Positions 1-8,330 of a stretch of DNA of 32,765 bases are shown one piece after another. A program made the translations under genes and the position numbers. This stretch comes from an uncultured Paraburkholderia sp. (lineage in GTDB: Bacteria > Pseudomonadota > Gammaproteobacteria > Burkholderiales > Burkholderiaceae). The notes beneath the pieces are model-generated. The model did not search any database and was not told the origin of the DNA. It saw only the letters and a program-made list of their open reading frames with translations. The first letter of the stretch is position 1. Every line of letters starts with the position of its first letter. Location of the stretch: contig CALFSF010000267.1 in NCBI GenBank assembly GCA_937917025.1, positions 1 through 32,765 on the forward strand. Reading direction: 5' to 3'.

Positions 1-265
1 TCTGCTGCCAGACTTCGTCGTCGATGTTCTCGGCGTCGTATTCGTCTTCGAGCAGGACGACGCATTCCGCGACACGTTCGTCATATGACGTGATGCGCTC
101 GCGTGCGGGCTTCTGCAGCCCGAGCCAGTCGCCGGCTTCGAATAGCGTCTTCGCGCGGATCGCCGCCTCGCGAAAGATCCGGTAGTGACGATCAAATCCC
201 TCGAGCATGGTCTGCGCGACATCGAAGCCGATCTGCGACGAAAGCAGTTTGGGAAATTGACTCAT
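1..265 (-). CDS. aceK: Isocitrate dehydrogenase kinase/phosphatase, N-terminal part
   Basis: AceK phosphorylates and dephosphorylates isocitrate dehydrogenase and so sets the flux split between the TCA cycle and the glyoxylate shunt; it acts in the cytoplasm. Only the first 88 residues are inside the window; the gene runs off the left edge. The visible part opens with MSQFPKLLSSQIGFDVAQ and contains HYRIFREAA, a Trp-Leu-Gly-Leu-Gln stretch, RERITSYDERV and an acidic LLEDEYDAENIDDEVW segment, which I recognise as the AceK N-terminal regulatory region of Burkholderiaceae. The kinase/phosphatase catalytic domain lies outside. The ATG at 263-265 is the only sensible start. The gene follows the MerR regulator by 68 bp on the same strand and has its own possible -10 box, so it may be read both from its own promoter and by read-through. 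Confidence 0.93.
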   Translation of the reverse strand, partial: MSQFPKLLSSQIGFDVAQTMLEGFDRHYRIFREAAIRAKTLFEAGDWLGLQKPARERITSYDERVAECVVLLEDEYDAENIDDEVWQQ

Positions 266-305
266 ACCAACCGTGCGTGCGTTTGATGCCGTGAACTCAC
301 CCGTA

Positions 306-311
306 ATTGTA
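306..311 (-). promoter_or_regulatory. Candidate -10 box of aceK (TACAAT)
   Basis: Read on the minus strand the hexamer is TACAAT, 40 bp upstream of the aceK ATG. It lies directly downstream of a GC-rich imperfect hairpin (arms GCTTC at 312-316 and GAAGC at 330-334) that overlaps the stop codon of the upstream regulator. No good -35 hexamer is visible at 16-18 bp, so this rests on the -10 alone. Confidence 0.4.
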
Positions 312-333
312 GCTTCCCGGGCGCGCCCCGAAG

Positions 334-816
334 CTAATGCGCCACTTTCCCGTCCACCGGCCTTGCGTGCTGCGCCGGCGTGCGGCCGGCGTCTCCGCCA
401 GCCGGTCCGGCGACGTTTTCCGCTCCGCCTCGCGCGCCGCCTTCGAGCAGCGCGCGCGCCTGTGTTTCATATTGGGCGAGATCCTCGAGCGTCGCGTTCA
501 GGTCTTCCAGCTGGCGTTCGAGCACCTCGCGATGGCGGCTTACCGTCGCGAGGAACGCGTTCAGTTGCGGCACGGTGTCGGTCGGCGATTCGTACAGGTC
601 GAGCAGCGCGCGGATCTCCGACAGCGTGAAGCCGAGCCGCTTGCCGCGCAGCGTGAGCTTCAGACGCGTGCGATCGCGACCGGAATACACGCGCCGCAAG
701 CCGCCCGATCCTTCCCGGCTGGGAGAGAGTAAACCCTGATCTTCGTAGAAGCGGATCGCGCGCGGCGTGACGTCGAATTCGCGCGCGAGTTCGGTGATCG
801 TGTATTGCGTGTTCAT
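334..816 (-). CDS. liuR: MerR-family transcriptional regulator, LiuR-like
   Basis: A 160-residue MerR-type regulator. An N-terminal winged helix-turn-helix (about residues 4-70) contains YTITELAREFDVTPRAIRFY and GLLSP, followed by RLKLTLRGKRLGFTLSEI. A dimerisation helix (about 85-125) follows. This N-terminal sequence is close to LiuR, which controls leucine/isovalerate and acyl-CoA degradation genes in proteobacteria. There is no C-terminal Cys metal-binding set, so it is not a metal-sensing MerR. The last 35 or so residues are Gly/Ala/Pro-rich and look longer than I expect for LiuR. The ATG at 814-816 is chosen because homologous sequence starts there; no good Shine-Dalgarno is seen. It is divergent from a metallo-hydrolase gene, with a palindrome between them, and lies upstream of aceK. 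No liu catabolic genes are in the window, so the LiuR assignment rests on sequence only. Confidence 0.82.
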   Translation of the reverse strand: MNTQYTITELAREFDVTPRAIRFYEDQGLLSPSREGSGGLRRVYSGRDRTRLKLTLRGKRLGFTLSEIRALLDLYESPTDTVPQLNAFLATVSRHREVLERQLEDLNATLEDLAQYETQARALLEGGARGGAENVAGPAGGDAGRTPAQHARPVDGKVAH

Positions 817-870
817 CGGATAGTCCGTGAATGGTCGACTCTGCCGGTCCAAAGTGGATTGGACGTGAGA

Positions 871-892
871 TAGACGTTTACGTTATCGTCAA
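871..892. promoter_or_regulatory. Candidate LiuR/MerR-type operator
   Basis: A 22-bp imperfect palindrome with 16 of 22 positions symmetric. The arms read TxGACG and CGTCxA around a central ACG, and it is centred between 881 and 882. It sits in the 160-bp gap between the divergent MerR gene and the metallo-hydrolase gene. Its minus-strand left edge, TTGACG (887-892), would also serve as a -35 for the regulator, which fits autoregulation. LiuR sites are known to contain ACGT-like repeated half-sites; that this is such a site is inference. Confidence 0.5.
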
Positions 893-976
893 CCTTGGTA
901 AAGCGCAACATTGCCTCGAAGCAAGGTGCGCCCGATATCGCAATACGCCTGCCACGCCTCTGGACCGATCCCCACG

Positions 977-2047
977 ATGAATGCTCTTGAACATCAACTC
1001 GACTATCCGTTTCGCGACACGCTTCCCGAACCGGGCCACGCGCTCGAAGTCGCACCCGGTGTGCGCTGGCTGCGCATGCCGCTGCCGTTCGTGCTCGATC
1101 ACATCAACCTCTGGCTGCTACGCGACGAGATAGACGGCGAGGAGGGCTGGACGGTCGTCGATTGCGGCGTCGCCAGCGACACGATCAAGGCGAACTGGGA
1201 AACGGTCTTCGATACGGCGCTCGAAGGCCTGCCCGTGCTGCGGGTGATCGTCACGCACTGTCATCCCGACCATCTGGGCCTTGCGGACTGGATCTGCACG
1301 GGCGGCGAGCAGAAGCGCTGGGACGTCCGGCTATGGATCTCGCTCGGTGAATACATGCTGGGGCGCGTGATGGCGTCCGGCGACGGCTCGAACGCCGGCG
1401 GCGAGCGCGCGGCGGCGCATTTCGCGCGGCACGGTCTGACCGACGAGGCGTCGATCGACAAGCTGCGCAACCGCACGAGCTATTACGCGAACCTGGTGCC
1501 CTCGATACCCGCGCAATACCGCCGCATGCGCGAAGGCGACGGTATTGCGATCGGCGGGCGCACGTGGCGTGTCGTCACGGGTTTTGGCCATTCACCGGAA
1601 CACTGCGCGCTGCATTGCGAGGAAACCGGCGTGCTGATCTCCGGCGACATGGTGTTGCCGCGCATCTCGACGAACGTGTCGGTGTTCGACATCGAGCCGG
1701 AAGGCAATCCGCTTGCGCTGTATCTGGAGTCGCTCGGCCGTTACGAAACGATGGCGCCCGATACGCTCGTGCTGCCGTCGCACGGCAAGCCGTTCAGGGG
1801 CGTGCGTACGCGTATCGGCCAGCTACGCGACCATCACGAGGCGCGTCTTGCCGAGGTGCGCGCCGCGTGCGCGGAAAAACCGCATAGCGCGGCGGACATC
1901 GTGCCGCTGATGTTCAAACGCCAGCTCGATATCCATCAGTTGACGTTCGCGATGGGCGAGGCACTCGCCCATCTGCATGTACTGTGGCTCGAGGGGGAGT
2001 TGAAGCGGCAGTTCGACAGCGACGGCGTGATCCGCTTTTCCGCGTGA
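977..2047 (+). CDS. Metallo-beta-lactamase-fold hydrolase
   Basis: A 356-residue cytoplasmic MBL-fold enzyme. The metal site is intact: the HxHxDH motif is His94-Cys-His96-Pro-Asp98-His99, with His205 (in GFGHSPEH), Asp224 (in SGDMV) and His269 (in PSHGKP). It therefore probably binds two metals and hydrolyses an ester or thioester, as in the glyoxalase II-like branch. The C-terminal region (about 290-356) is helical and resembles the extra domain seen in MBL proteins annotated near fatty-acid or leucine catabolism genes. The ATG at 977 is preferred over an in-frame TTG at 911 because the conserved sequence begins here. It is divergent from the LiuR-like regulator across a palindrome, so it may be a regulon member. 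The substrate is unknown. Confidence 0.85.
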   Translation: MNALEHQLDYPFRDTLPEPGHALEVAPGVRWLRMPLPFVLDHINLWLLRDEIDGEEGWTVVDCGVASDTIKANWETVFDTALEGLPVLRVIVTHCHPDHLGLADWICTGGEQKRWDVRLWISLGEYMLGRVMASGDGSNAGGERAAAHFARHGLTDEASIDKLRNRTSYYANLVPSIPAQYRRMREGDGIAIGGRTWRVVTGFGHSPEHCALHCEETGVLISGDMVLPRISTNVSVFDIEPEGNPLALYLESLGRYETMAPDTLVLPSHGKPFRGVRTRIGQLRDHHEARLAEVRAACAEKPHSAADIVPLMFKRQLDIHQLTFAMGEALAHLHVLWLEGELKRQFDSDGVIRFSA

Positions 2048-2073
2048 CGCCAACGCTTCGCCGCTGATGGAAA

Positions 2074-2095
2074 AACAGGCCCGCGTGGGCCTGTT
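2074..2095. terminator. Bidirectional intrinsic terminator
   Basis: A perfect 9-bp stem, AACAGGCCC (2074-2082) and GGGCCTGTT (2087-2095), with a GCGT loop. It lies between the convergent metallo-hydrolase and peptide-binding protein genes. On the minus strand it runs into a T tract; on the plus strand the tail CCTTT is weaker. Confidence 0.85.
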
Positions 2096-2128
2096 CCTTT
2101 GCGCGCCGTTAGAAGACCGCTAACGGTG

Positions 2129-3715
2129 TTACTGCACCACGACCGTCGAGAAGTTCTGCCGGCCGAACGGGCTCACGCTATAGCCGCTCACGTTCGCTCG
2201 CGTCAGCGCCGCCGCGGTCGGATAACCCAGCGGAATCCACAGCGCTTCGTCGTGGATGATCTTCTGCGCCGCCTCATAGGCTTTCGTGCGCTTCGCCTGA
2301 TCCGCGGTCGCCTTGCCTTCGTCGATCAGCTTGTCGAGTTGCGGATCGCAATAGCGCGCGAAGTTGATCCCCGACTTCACCGCATTGCAACTGAAGAGCG
2401 GTGACAGGTAGTTGTCCGGGTCGCCGTTGTCGCCGGCCCAGCCCATGAAGAGCGCATCGTGCTGGCCCTGCTTTGCCAGCTTGATCAGCTCGCCCCATTC
2501 GATCACCTTCACGTCGGCCTTCACGCCGATCTTCGCGAAGTCGGCCTGCAGCAGTTCCGCGCCTGCTTTCGGATTCGGATTCAGCACGCTGCCGTTCGGG
2601 CGCACCCAGATCGTCGTTTCGAAACCGTTCGCGACGCCCGCGTCGGCGAGCAGCTTCTTCGCCTTCGCGACGTCATACGGATACGGCTGGATCGCCTTGT
2701 CGTAACTCCACGTGTTCGGCGGATACGGATTCGTCGCGGGCGATGCGGTGTTGTCGAACACCGTCTTCAGGTACGTCGTGCGGTCGAACGCCATGTTCAG
2801 CGCCTGGCGCACCTTCGGATTATCGAGCGGCTTCTTCTGCGTGTTCAGCGCGACGAACGCGGTCATGAAGGCGGGCGTCTGCACAACCTTCAGCGCCTTG
2901 TCGGTCTTCGCATCCGCGACGTCCTGCGGCTTCGGCGACAGCGCGATCTGGCATTCGCCGGCCTTGATCTTCTGCGCGCGCACGGAGGCGTCCGGCGTGA
3001 TCGCGTAGATCAGGCGATCGATCTTCGGTTTCGCGCCCCAGTAGGTCGGATTCACGTCGTAACGGATGACCGCGTCCTTCGTGTAGCTCTTCAGCACGAA
3101 CGGGCCGGTGCCGACCGGTTTCGCGTTCAGGTCCACCTGCCTGCCGGCCTTCAGCAACTGGTCGGCGTATTCGGCGGAGTAGATCGATGCGAAGCCCATC
3201 GACAGAATCGGCACGAATGTCGCGTTCGGCTCGTTCAGTTCGAATTTCACCGTGTTGTCGTCGACCTTCGTGACGGCCTTGACCAGCTTCACGAGACCCA
3301 TCGACTGCGCATGCGGAAAACCGCTCGGGCCTGCCACCTTGTGCCACGGATTGTTCTCGTCGAGCATGCGCCCGAACGTGAAGACGACGTCGTCCGCATT
3401 CAGCGCATGCGACGGCTTGAAGTAATCCGTTGTCTGAAACTGCACGCCCGGACGCAGATGGAACGTGTACGTGAGGCCGTCGGCGCTCACTTCCCATTTG
3501 TCGGCGAGGGAGGGCACGACTTTCTTCGCGGCTTCGTCGTACGACACGAGTGTGTTGAAGATCACGTCGGCCGAAGCGTTGGTGGTCACGAGCGAGTTGA
3601 ACTGGACGACGTCGAAGCCGTCCGGGCTCGATTCCGTGCAGACGGTCAGCGGCTTCGCGAGGACGAGCACGGGCGCTGTAGCGAGCAGGGCGGCGGCGAG
3701 CAGTTTGAAGCGCAT
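2129..3715 (-). CDS. DppA-like peptide ABC transporter substrate-binding protein
   Basis: A periplasmic family-5 solute-binding protein of 528 residues, the usual length for DppA. Residues 1-20 form a signal peptide (MRFKLLAAAL to VLVLA, cut before Lys-Pro). The mature start VCTESSPDGFD matches the DppA start with its conserved Cys. Further DppA-like stretches are LADKWEVSADGLTYTFHLR, NADDVVFTF, VGTGPF, TPDASVRAQK and MGWAGDNGDPDNYLSPLFSC. It should bind di- or oligopeptides, or haem/ALA-like ligands, for an inner-membrane permease. The ATG at 3713-3715 has a GGAG ribosome site 5 bp upstream, which excludes the longer open frame. No permease or ATPase gene accompanies it: a terminator lies downstream and an unrelated gene upstream, so it is an orphan. 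The 294-bp upstream gap holds a small perfect GC hairpin (3828-3841) and no clear promoter. Confidence 0.92.
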   Translation of the reverse strand: MRFKLLAAALLATAPVLVLAKPLTVCTESSPDGFDVVQFNSLVTTNASADVIFNTLVSYDEAAKKVVPSLADKWEVSADGLTYTFHLRPGVQFQTTDYFKPSHALNADDVVFTFGRMLDENNPWHKVAGPSGFPHAQSMGLVKLVKAVTKVDDNTVKFELNEPNATFVPILSMGFASIYSAEYADQLLKAGRQVDLNAKPVGTGPFVLKSYTKDAVIRYDVNPTYWGAKPKIDRLIYAITPDASVRAQKIKAGECQIALSPKPQDVADAKTDKALKVVQTPAFMTAFVALNTQKKPLDNPKVRQALNMAFDRTTYLKTVFDNTASPATNPYPPNTWSYDKAIQPYPYDVAKAKKLLADAGVANGFETTIWVRPNGSVLNPNPKAGAELLQADFAKIGVKADVKVIEWGELIKLAKQGQHDALFMGWAGDNGDPDNYLSPLFSCNAVKSGINFARYCDPQLDKLIDEGKATADQAKRTKAYEAAQKIIHDEALWIPLGYPTAAALTRANVSGYSVSPFGRQNFSTVVVQ

Positions 3716-4009
3716 AGGATCTCCGGTAACAAACGTGGTCAGGCAGCGCGCCGGGTGCGTTGCATGGGCGCTGCGAGGACGTGGATCGCGGCTCATACAG
3801 TCCGCTTTATTGTGAAGCTCTTTCGATGCGGGCGTGCCCGCCTAGGGGAAAGCTTAAACGCTGGGTGGTTGCGACGACAACAACTTAATCGGCATACCGA
3901 TATGGGCGACGGCGTTTGCCCGTGGTCCGGCGCGTGAGGATCAGGCGACTGGATCGGGGCGAGGGCCCTTGCTCGATGCGGGTGTATCGACCGCACGCGT
4001 AGCGACGGG

Positions 4010-4780
4010 CTACTCGGGCGCGCGAGGCTTGCGCGGTGCCTTTTCGAACGCGATGTCGTACAGCCAGCGCGGCAGCACGTGCAGCAGCGCACCCGCGATG
4101 CGCATCTGCCACGGGAACGTCGCAAACGTGGTCTTCCTCGCGATCGCATTGGTGACCTTCGTGGCGAACCGGTCTGCGTCCATGAGGAACGGCATCGGAT
4201 ACGGATTGTGCCCGGTCATCGGCGTGCGGATGTAGCCGGGCGCGATCGTCACGACCGAGACGCCGAGCGGCCGCATCTCGACGCGCAGCGCCTCGAGATA
4301 CTTCTGCGCCGCCGATTTCGACGCGCTATACGCGCCTGAACCCGGCAGCCCACGCACGCCCGCGACGCTCGCCACGCCAACAAGCGTGCCTTTGCGCGCC
4401 GCGATCATCGCGCGCGCGAACGGCTCGAACGTTGCGACCATGCCGAAGTAGTTGACGTCCATCACGTCGCGAAACACGTGCAGATCGCCGTGGCCGGTAA
4501 GCGCGCCCTGGCTGATGCCCGCATTGGCGATCACGACGTCGGGGCAGCCATGTTGCGCGATGAACTGTCCGGCCGCGGACGCCAGCGCGTCGGCATCGCG
4601 AACATCGAGGGGATAAACGGAGATGGGGTGCTGCGGATGCGCCTGCTGGAACGCGGCGAGTGCTTCGCCGCGACGGGCGACGAGGCCGAGAATCGCACCG
4701 CGCCGCACATATTCGGTGGCGAGTGCGTGGCCAATACCGCTCGACGCGCCGGTAATGAAAACCTTCAACGGTGAATTCAT
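4010..4780 (-). CDS. Short-chain dehydrogenase/reductase (SDR)
   Basis: A 256-residue classical SDR oxidoreductase using NAD(P)H. The Rossmann cofactor motif is TGASSGIG at residues 10-17, NAG is at 86-88, the catalytic Ser is Ser138 and the YxxxK pair is Tyr151/Lys155. Arg36-Arg37 after the second strand suggests NADP preference. The C-terminal 40 residues are basic and hydrophobic (around LLHVLPRWLYDIAFEKAPRKPR) and may hold the protein near the membrane, as in several lipid-acting SDRs. The substrate cannot be read from the sequence. It follows dsbA by 14 bp on the same strand and is the last gene of the argS-SPOR-dsbA-SDR run. I see no clear terminator after it. Confidence 0.9.
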   Translation of the reverse strand: MNSPLKVFITGASSGIGHALATEYVRRGAILGLVARRGEALAAFQQAHPQHPISVYPLDVRDADALASAAGQFIAQHGCPDVVIANAGISQGALTGHGDLHVFRDVMDVNYFGMVATFEPFARAMIAARKGTLVGVASVAGVRGLPGSGAYSASKSAAQKYLEALRVEMRPLGVSVVTIAPGYIRTPMTGHNPYPMPFLMDADRFATKVTNAIARKTTFATFPWQMRIAGALLHVLPRWLYDIAFEKAPRKPRAPE

Positions 4781-4794
4781 ACCGGCGCCCGGTG

Positions 4795-5439
4795 TTACAT
4801 CTTCTTCGCGCGGATTTGTGCGACGAGGTAATCCAGCACCTGGATCGTGCCCGGCAGGCTGTCGGTCGCAGCCGGGCCGGTTTCATACTTGCCCTGCACG
4901 GCGAGCGTCGGCACGCCCTCGATCTTGTACGCGTCGAGCAGTTTCTTGTCGCGTTGCAGTTCGCTTTGCGTCGAGAACGAGTTGTACGCGTCCATGTACT
5001 TCTTCGGATCGACGCCGTTCTTCGCGAGGAATTTGGACTGGTCTTCCGGCGTCAGCAGGTAGTTCTTGTTGACGTGGATTTCGTTGAAGATCTTGGGCGT
5101 GAGCTGTTGCGCGAGACCGAGCGCGTCGAGTGCGTGATACATCTTCGAGTGCGGAATGAAGTCGTCGCGGAAGGCGACCGGCACGCGCTTGAAGACGACA
5201 TCCGGCCCCTGCTTCTTGACCCACGCTTCGAGGAACGGGTCGAATTCATTGCAGTGCGGGCAGCCGTACCAGAAGAATTCGGTGACTTCGATCTTGCCGG
5301 CCGGCACTTCGACCGGTTGCGGCGACGCGAGCACCGTGTAGTCCTTGCCGGACACCGGCGCGGCGGGCGAAGCCTGCGCGGCGCCTGCGGCCACGAGACC
5401 GAGCGAGAGAAAGAGAATGCCGAGTAGTTTTTTGATCAT
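4795..5439 (-). CDS. dsbA: Thiol:disulfide interchange protein DsbA
   Basis: The periplasmic oxidase that introduces disulfides into exported proteins and is re-oxidised by DsbB. It has 214 residues, the normal size. A signal peptide (about 1-23, ending AAQAS) precedes a thioredoxin fold. The active site is Cys60-Pro-His-Cys63 in EFFWYGCPHCNEF, and the cis-proline loop is GVPT with Pro177. The insertion between is helical, as in DsbA. It lies 41 bp downstream of the SPOR-domain gene in the same direction, an arrangement I know from Burkholderia. Likely co-transcribed with the upstream genes and the SDR. DsbB is not in the window. Confidence 0.96.
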   Translation of the reverse strand: MIKKLLGILFLSLGLVAAGAAQASPAAPVSGKDYTVLASPQPVEVPAGKIEVTEFFWYGCPHCNEFDPFLEAWVKKQGPDVVFKRVPVAFRDDFIPHSKMYHALDALGLAQQLTPKIFNEIHVNKNYLLTPEDQSKFLAKNGVDPKKYMDAYNSFSTQSELQRDKKLLDAYKIEGVPTLAVQGKYETGPAATDSLPGTIQVLDYLVAQIRAKKM

Positions 5440-5480
5440 GTTGTGTTGACCTGTGAAGGCGGAATGACGTTGGCCTGTGG

Positions 5481-6242
5481 TTACTGTCTGGTGAAGCGGA
5501 TCACGGCGGTGTCCACTCCAGCATCAGACAGCCGCTGGCGTGTTGTGTTCATATCCTCGAATTTCGAGAACGGCCCGATGCGTACGCGATAGTACGTGAC
5601 GCCGCCTGCATCGCGCTGCGTGACCTTCGACTCGAAACCTTGGAAGCCGAGACGCGCGCGCTGCTGTTCGGCGTCGGCGGCGGTCTTGTAGGCGCCGACC
5701 TGCAGGAAATAGCCGGTGTTCGCCTCCGCGGCGGAAGGCGCGGACCCCGGCTTCGCATTCGCCTCGGCCGGCTTTGGCGCAGACGTTGCTGTCCCCGCGG
5801 TTGCGCCCGAAGGTTGAGGCTTCTTGCCTGACGTGGCGCTGCTGCCGCTGTCGGTGGCGGCCTTCGGCGGTACGGCGACGCCGTTCGCGTTCGAAGGCGG
5901 CACCTCGACGATCTGCGGCTCTTCGAGCATGCCCGACGACTGCGTCTGGTTGGTCGTCTGGCCGGGCGCGGTGTTCGGCGGTGCCGGCTGGGCGGCCTGC
6001 GGCACGGGCTGCCCCGGCGTCTTGCCTTGCATCGGACGGTTCGGATCGTATTGCGGCTGGCTTGCGCCAGCGTCGGATGCGGAGGGCGGCGCGACTTTCG
6101 AGACAAATGGCGTGGGCGCACGCGTGATATAGAGCGCCACCACCACCGCGATCGCAAGACCTACGATGAGGCCCAGCACGATGCCGAGGAACGTGCCCCC
6201 GGACTGCTTTGACTGCTTCGTTGTGCGGCGTGGTTTTGCCAT
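5481..6242 (-). CDS. SPOR-domain cell-envelope protein (FtsN/DedD-like)
   Basis: A bitopic inner-membrane protein of 253 residues. A short basic cytoplasmic tail (KPRRTTKQSKQ) is followed by one membrane helix (about 17-39). A long Pro/Ala/Gln-rich low-complexity periplasmic linker runs to about residue 170. A C-terminal SPOR domain (about 176-250) contains FLQVGAYKTAADAEQQRARL and YYRVRIGPF. SPOR domains bind denuded glycan strands at the division septum, so a role like FtsN or DedD in cell division is likely; which one cannot be decided here. The ATG at 6240-6242 is preferred over the GTG four codons upstream because AGGTGA sits 8 bp in front of it. It lies 94 bp downstream of argS and 41 bp upstream of dsbA on the same strand. 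Confidence 0.88.
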   Translation of the reverse strand: MAKPRRTTKQSKQSGGTFLGIVLGLIVGLAIAVVVALYITRAPTPFVSKVAPPSASDAGASQPQYDPNRPMQGKTPGQPVPQAAQPAPPNTAPGQTTNQTQSSGMLEEPQIVEVPPSNANGVAVPPKAATDSGSSATSGKKPQPSGATAGTATSAPKPAEANAKPGSAPSAAEANTGYFLQVGAYKTAADAEQQRARLGFQGFESKVTQRDAGGVTYYRVRIGPFSKFEDMNTTRQRLSDAGVDTAVIRFTRQ

Positions 6243-6336
6243 CGTCTGAATCACCTGCCAGAGAAATGAGTCTTGAAAAGAGTCTGGAACGACCGTCGAT
6301 TATAACGACGGCCGCACGCAAGTCGCATCGCGACGA

Positions 6337-8127
6337 TTACATCTTTTCGGGAGCGGAAACGCCGATCGTCGCGAGGCCGTTGGCCAGCACCTGGCGCGTC
6401 GCGGCGAGAAGCGCCGCGCGCGCGTTGCGGGCCGCTTCGTCGTCGACCAGCACGCGTTCGGCGCGGTCATTGTAGAACGAGTGAAATTCACCCGCGAGAT
6501 CGCGCAGGTAGAACGCGACCGCGTGCGGTGCGAGTTCATTCGCGGCGTGTTCGAGCATGTCCGGGAATTCGGCGATCTTCTGCAGCAGCGCGAGCGAGCG
6601 CTCCGTGACGAGCGGCGAGAGATCGGCCGTCGGCAGGATGGCTTCGTCGGCGTTGTAGCGCGACTTCCATTCGTGCAGCACCGAGCAGATCCGCGCATGC
6701 GCGTACTGCACGTAGTACACGGGGTTTTCGTCGCTCTGCTTCAACGCGAGGTCGACGTCGAACACGAATTCCGTGTCGGCCTTGCGCGAGATCAGGAAGA
6801 AGCGCACGGCGTCGCGGCCGCGGCGGATCGTCTCTTCGTCGAGCAGGTCCGGCGACACTTCGGTGCCCGGCGTCGCGCCGCCCGACCATTCGATCAGGTC
6901 GCGCACCGTCACGTAGCTGCCCGCGCGCTTCGAGATCTTCACCTCGGCGCCGTCGCGCATCACGGTGACCATCTTGTGCAGGATGTAGTCGGGATAGCCC
7001 TTCGGAATGCCGATGCCAAGCCCCTGCAGGCCGGCGCGCACGCGCGCGATCGTGCCGTGGTGATCCGAGCCCTGCACGTTGATGACCTTCGTGAAGCCGC
7101 GCTCCCACTTCGCGACGTGGTACGCGACGTCCGGCACGAAGTACGTGTACGTGCCGTCGGTCTTGCGCATCACGCGGTCCTTGTCGTCGCCGTCGTCGGT
7201 GGTGCGCAGCCACAGCGCGCCTTCCTGGTCGTATGTCTTGCCGGCGGCGACGAGTGCCTCGACGGTCTTTTCGACGCGCCCTTCCTTGTACAGCGACGAT
7301 TCCAGATAGTACTGGTCGAACTTCACGCCGAACGCCTGCAGGTCCATGTCCTGCTCGTGGCGCAGATACGCCACGGCAAAGCGGCGGATCGCGTCGATAT
7401 TGTCGATGTCGCCTTCGCCCTTGACCGGCTCGCCATCGCTCGCGGAAACGGTTTCGCCCGCGAGATAATCGCGCGCGATGTCGGCGATGTACTCGCCGTT
7501 GTAGGCCGGCTCCGGCCAGCCCGCGTCGCCCGGCTTCAGGCCGCGCGCGCGCGCCTGGGTCGAGGCGGCAAGGGTGGCGATCTGCACGCCGGCGTCGTTG
7601 TAGTAGAACTCGCGATGCACCGCATAGCCCTGCGAAGCGAGCACGTTCGACAGCGCGTCGCCGAGCGCGGCCTGACGGCCATGACCGACGTGCAGCGGTC
7701 CGGTCGGGTTCGCCGACACGAATTCGACCAGCACCCGCTTGCCGGCTTCGCGCGCCGAGCGGCCGAACGCTTCCTTTTCGGCGAACACGGCGCCAACCAC
7801 GGCCTGCTTCGAGGTCGCGGCAAGACGCAGGTTAATGAAGCCCGGACCCGCCACTTCCGCGCCTTCGACGAGCCCCGCTGCCTGCGGATGCGCGAGCACG
7901 GCTTCGACGATCTGCTGCGCGAGCTGGCGCGGATTCGCGCGCAGCGGCTTGGCGAGCTGCATCGCGACGTTGCACGCGACGTCGCCGTGCGCGGCGACCT
8001 TCGGGCGTTCGAGCGTGATCACCGGCTCGACGAAGGCAGCTTCGGTCGCGCCCTGGGTCGTCTGGGCGACCTGCTTCACGGCATCGGCGAAGAGGGTTTC
8101 GAGGGTTTGTTTATGTGCGGGCAGCAT
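6337..8127 (-). CDS. argS: Arginyl-tRNA synthetase
   Basis: A class I aminoacyl-tRNA synthetase charging tRNA-Arg. It has 596 residues. The N-terminal additional domain (about 1-115) is followed by the Rossmann catalytic core, with the HIGH-type signature His146-Val-Gly-His149 in SANPTGPLHVGHGRQAA. The second signature is Lys397-Ile-Ser-Lys-Arg401 in AEVKISKRAGS. A C-terminal anticodon-binding DALR domain starts near HARICSVLHEW and ends KM. The start is the ATG at 8125-8127 (MLPAHKQTLETLF), which fits homologues; the open frame extends 62 codons further upstream into unconserved sequence. It is the first gene of the leftward argS-SPOR-dsbA-SDR group and diverges from the DUF1840 gene. Confidence 0.96.
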   Translation of the reverse strand: MLPAHKQTLETLFADAVKQVAQTTQGATEAAFVEPVITLERPKVAAHGDVACNVAMQLAKPLRANPRQLAQQIVEAVLAHPQAAGLVEGAEVAGPGFINLRLAATSKQAVVGAVFAEKEAFGRSAREAGKRVLVEFVSANPTGPLHVGHGRQAALGDALSNVLASQGYAVHREFYYNDAGVQIATLAASTQARARGLKPGDAGWPEPAYNGEYIADIARDYLAGETVSASDGEPVKGEGDIDNIDAIRRFAVAYLRHEQDMDLQAFGVKFDQYYLESSLYKEGRVEKTVEALVAAGKTYDQEGALWLRTTDDGDDKDRVMRKTDGTYTYFVPDVAYHVAKWERGFTKVINVQGSDHHGTIARVRAGLQGLGIGIPKGYPDYILHKMVTVMRDGAEVKISKRAGSYVTVRDLIEWSGGATPGTEVSPDLLDEETIRRGRDAVRFFLISRKADTEFVFDVDLALKQSDENPVYYVQYAHARICSVLHEWKSRYNADEAILPTADLSPLVTERSLALLQKIAEFPDMLEHAANELAPHAVAFYLRDLAGEFHSFYNDRAERVLVDDEAARNARAALLAATRQVLANGLATIGVSAPEKM

Positions 8128-8330
8128 GCTTGTTGCGAGTCCAGTGAGGCAGTTCGTGTGTTCGGGCGCGGCGCCGGCCTTGTTTAATGCTTCCGGCCGG
8201 TCCGTCGAATGAGGTGGAAAGCGGGCTTCGTGCCGCGACAGCCGCGGCGGCGCCATCGGCATGTCCGGCCATCGCGGCGCGTGACCATGCACACAAGGCC
8301 CTGTGCGGCGCACCAGTCGGCGCTTTTCCG

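Noticed and set aside
2459..3937. A 492-codon plus-strand frame opposite the peptide-binding protein
   Set aside because: Arg/Val/His-rich shadow; the minus-strand gene has a signal peptide, ribosome site and family motifs.
6481..8187. A 568-codon plus-strand frame opposite argS
   Set aside because: Shadow of argS, which has complete class I signatures on the other strand.
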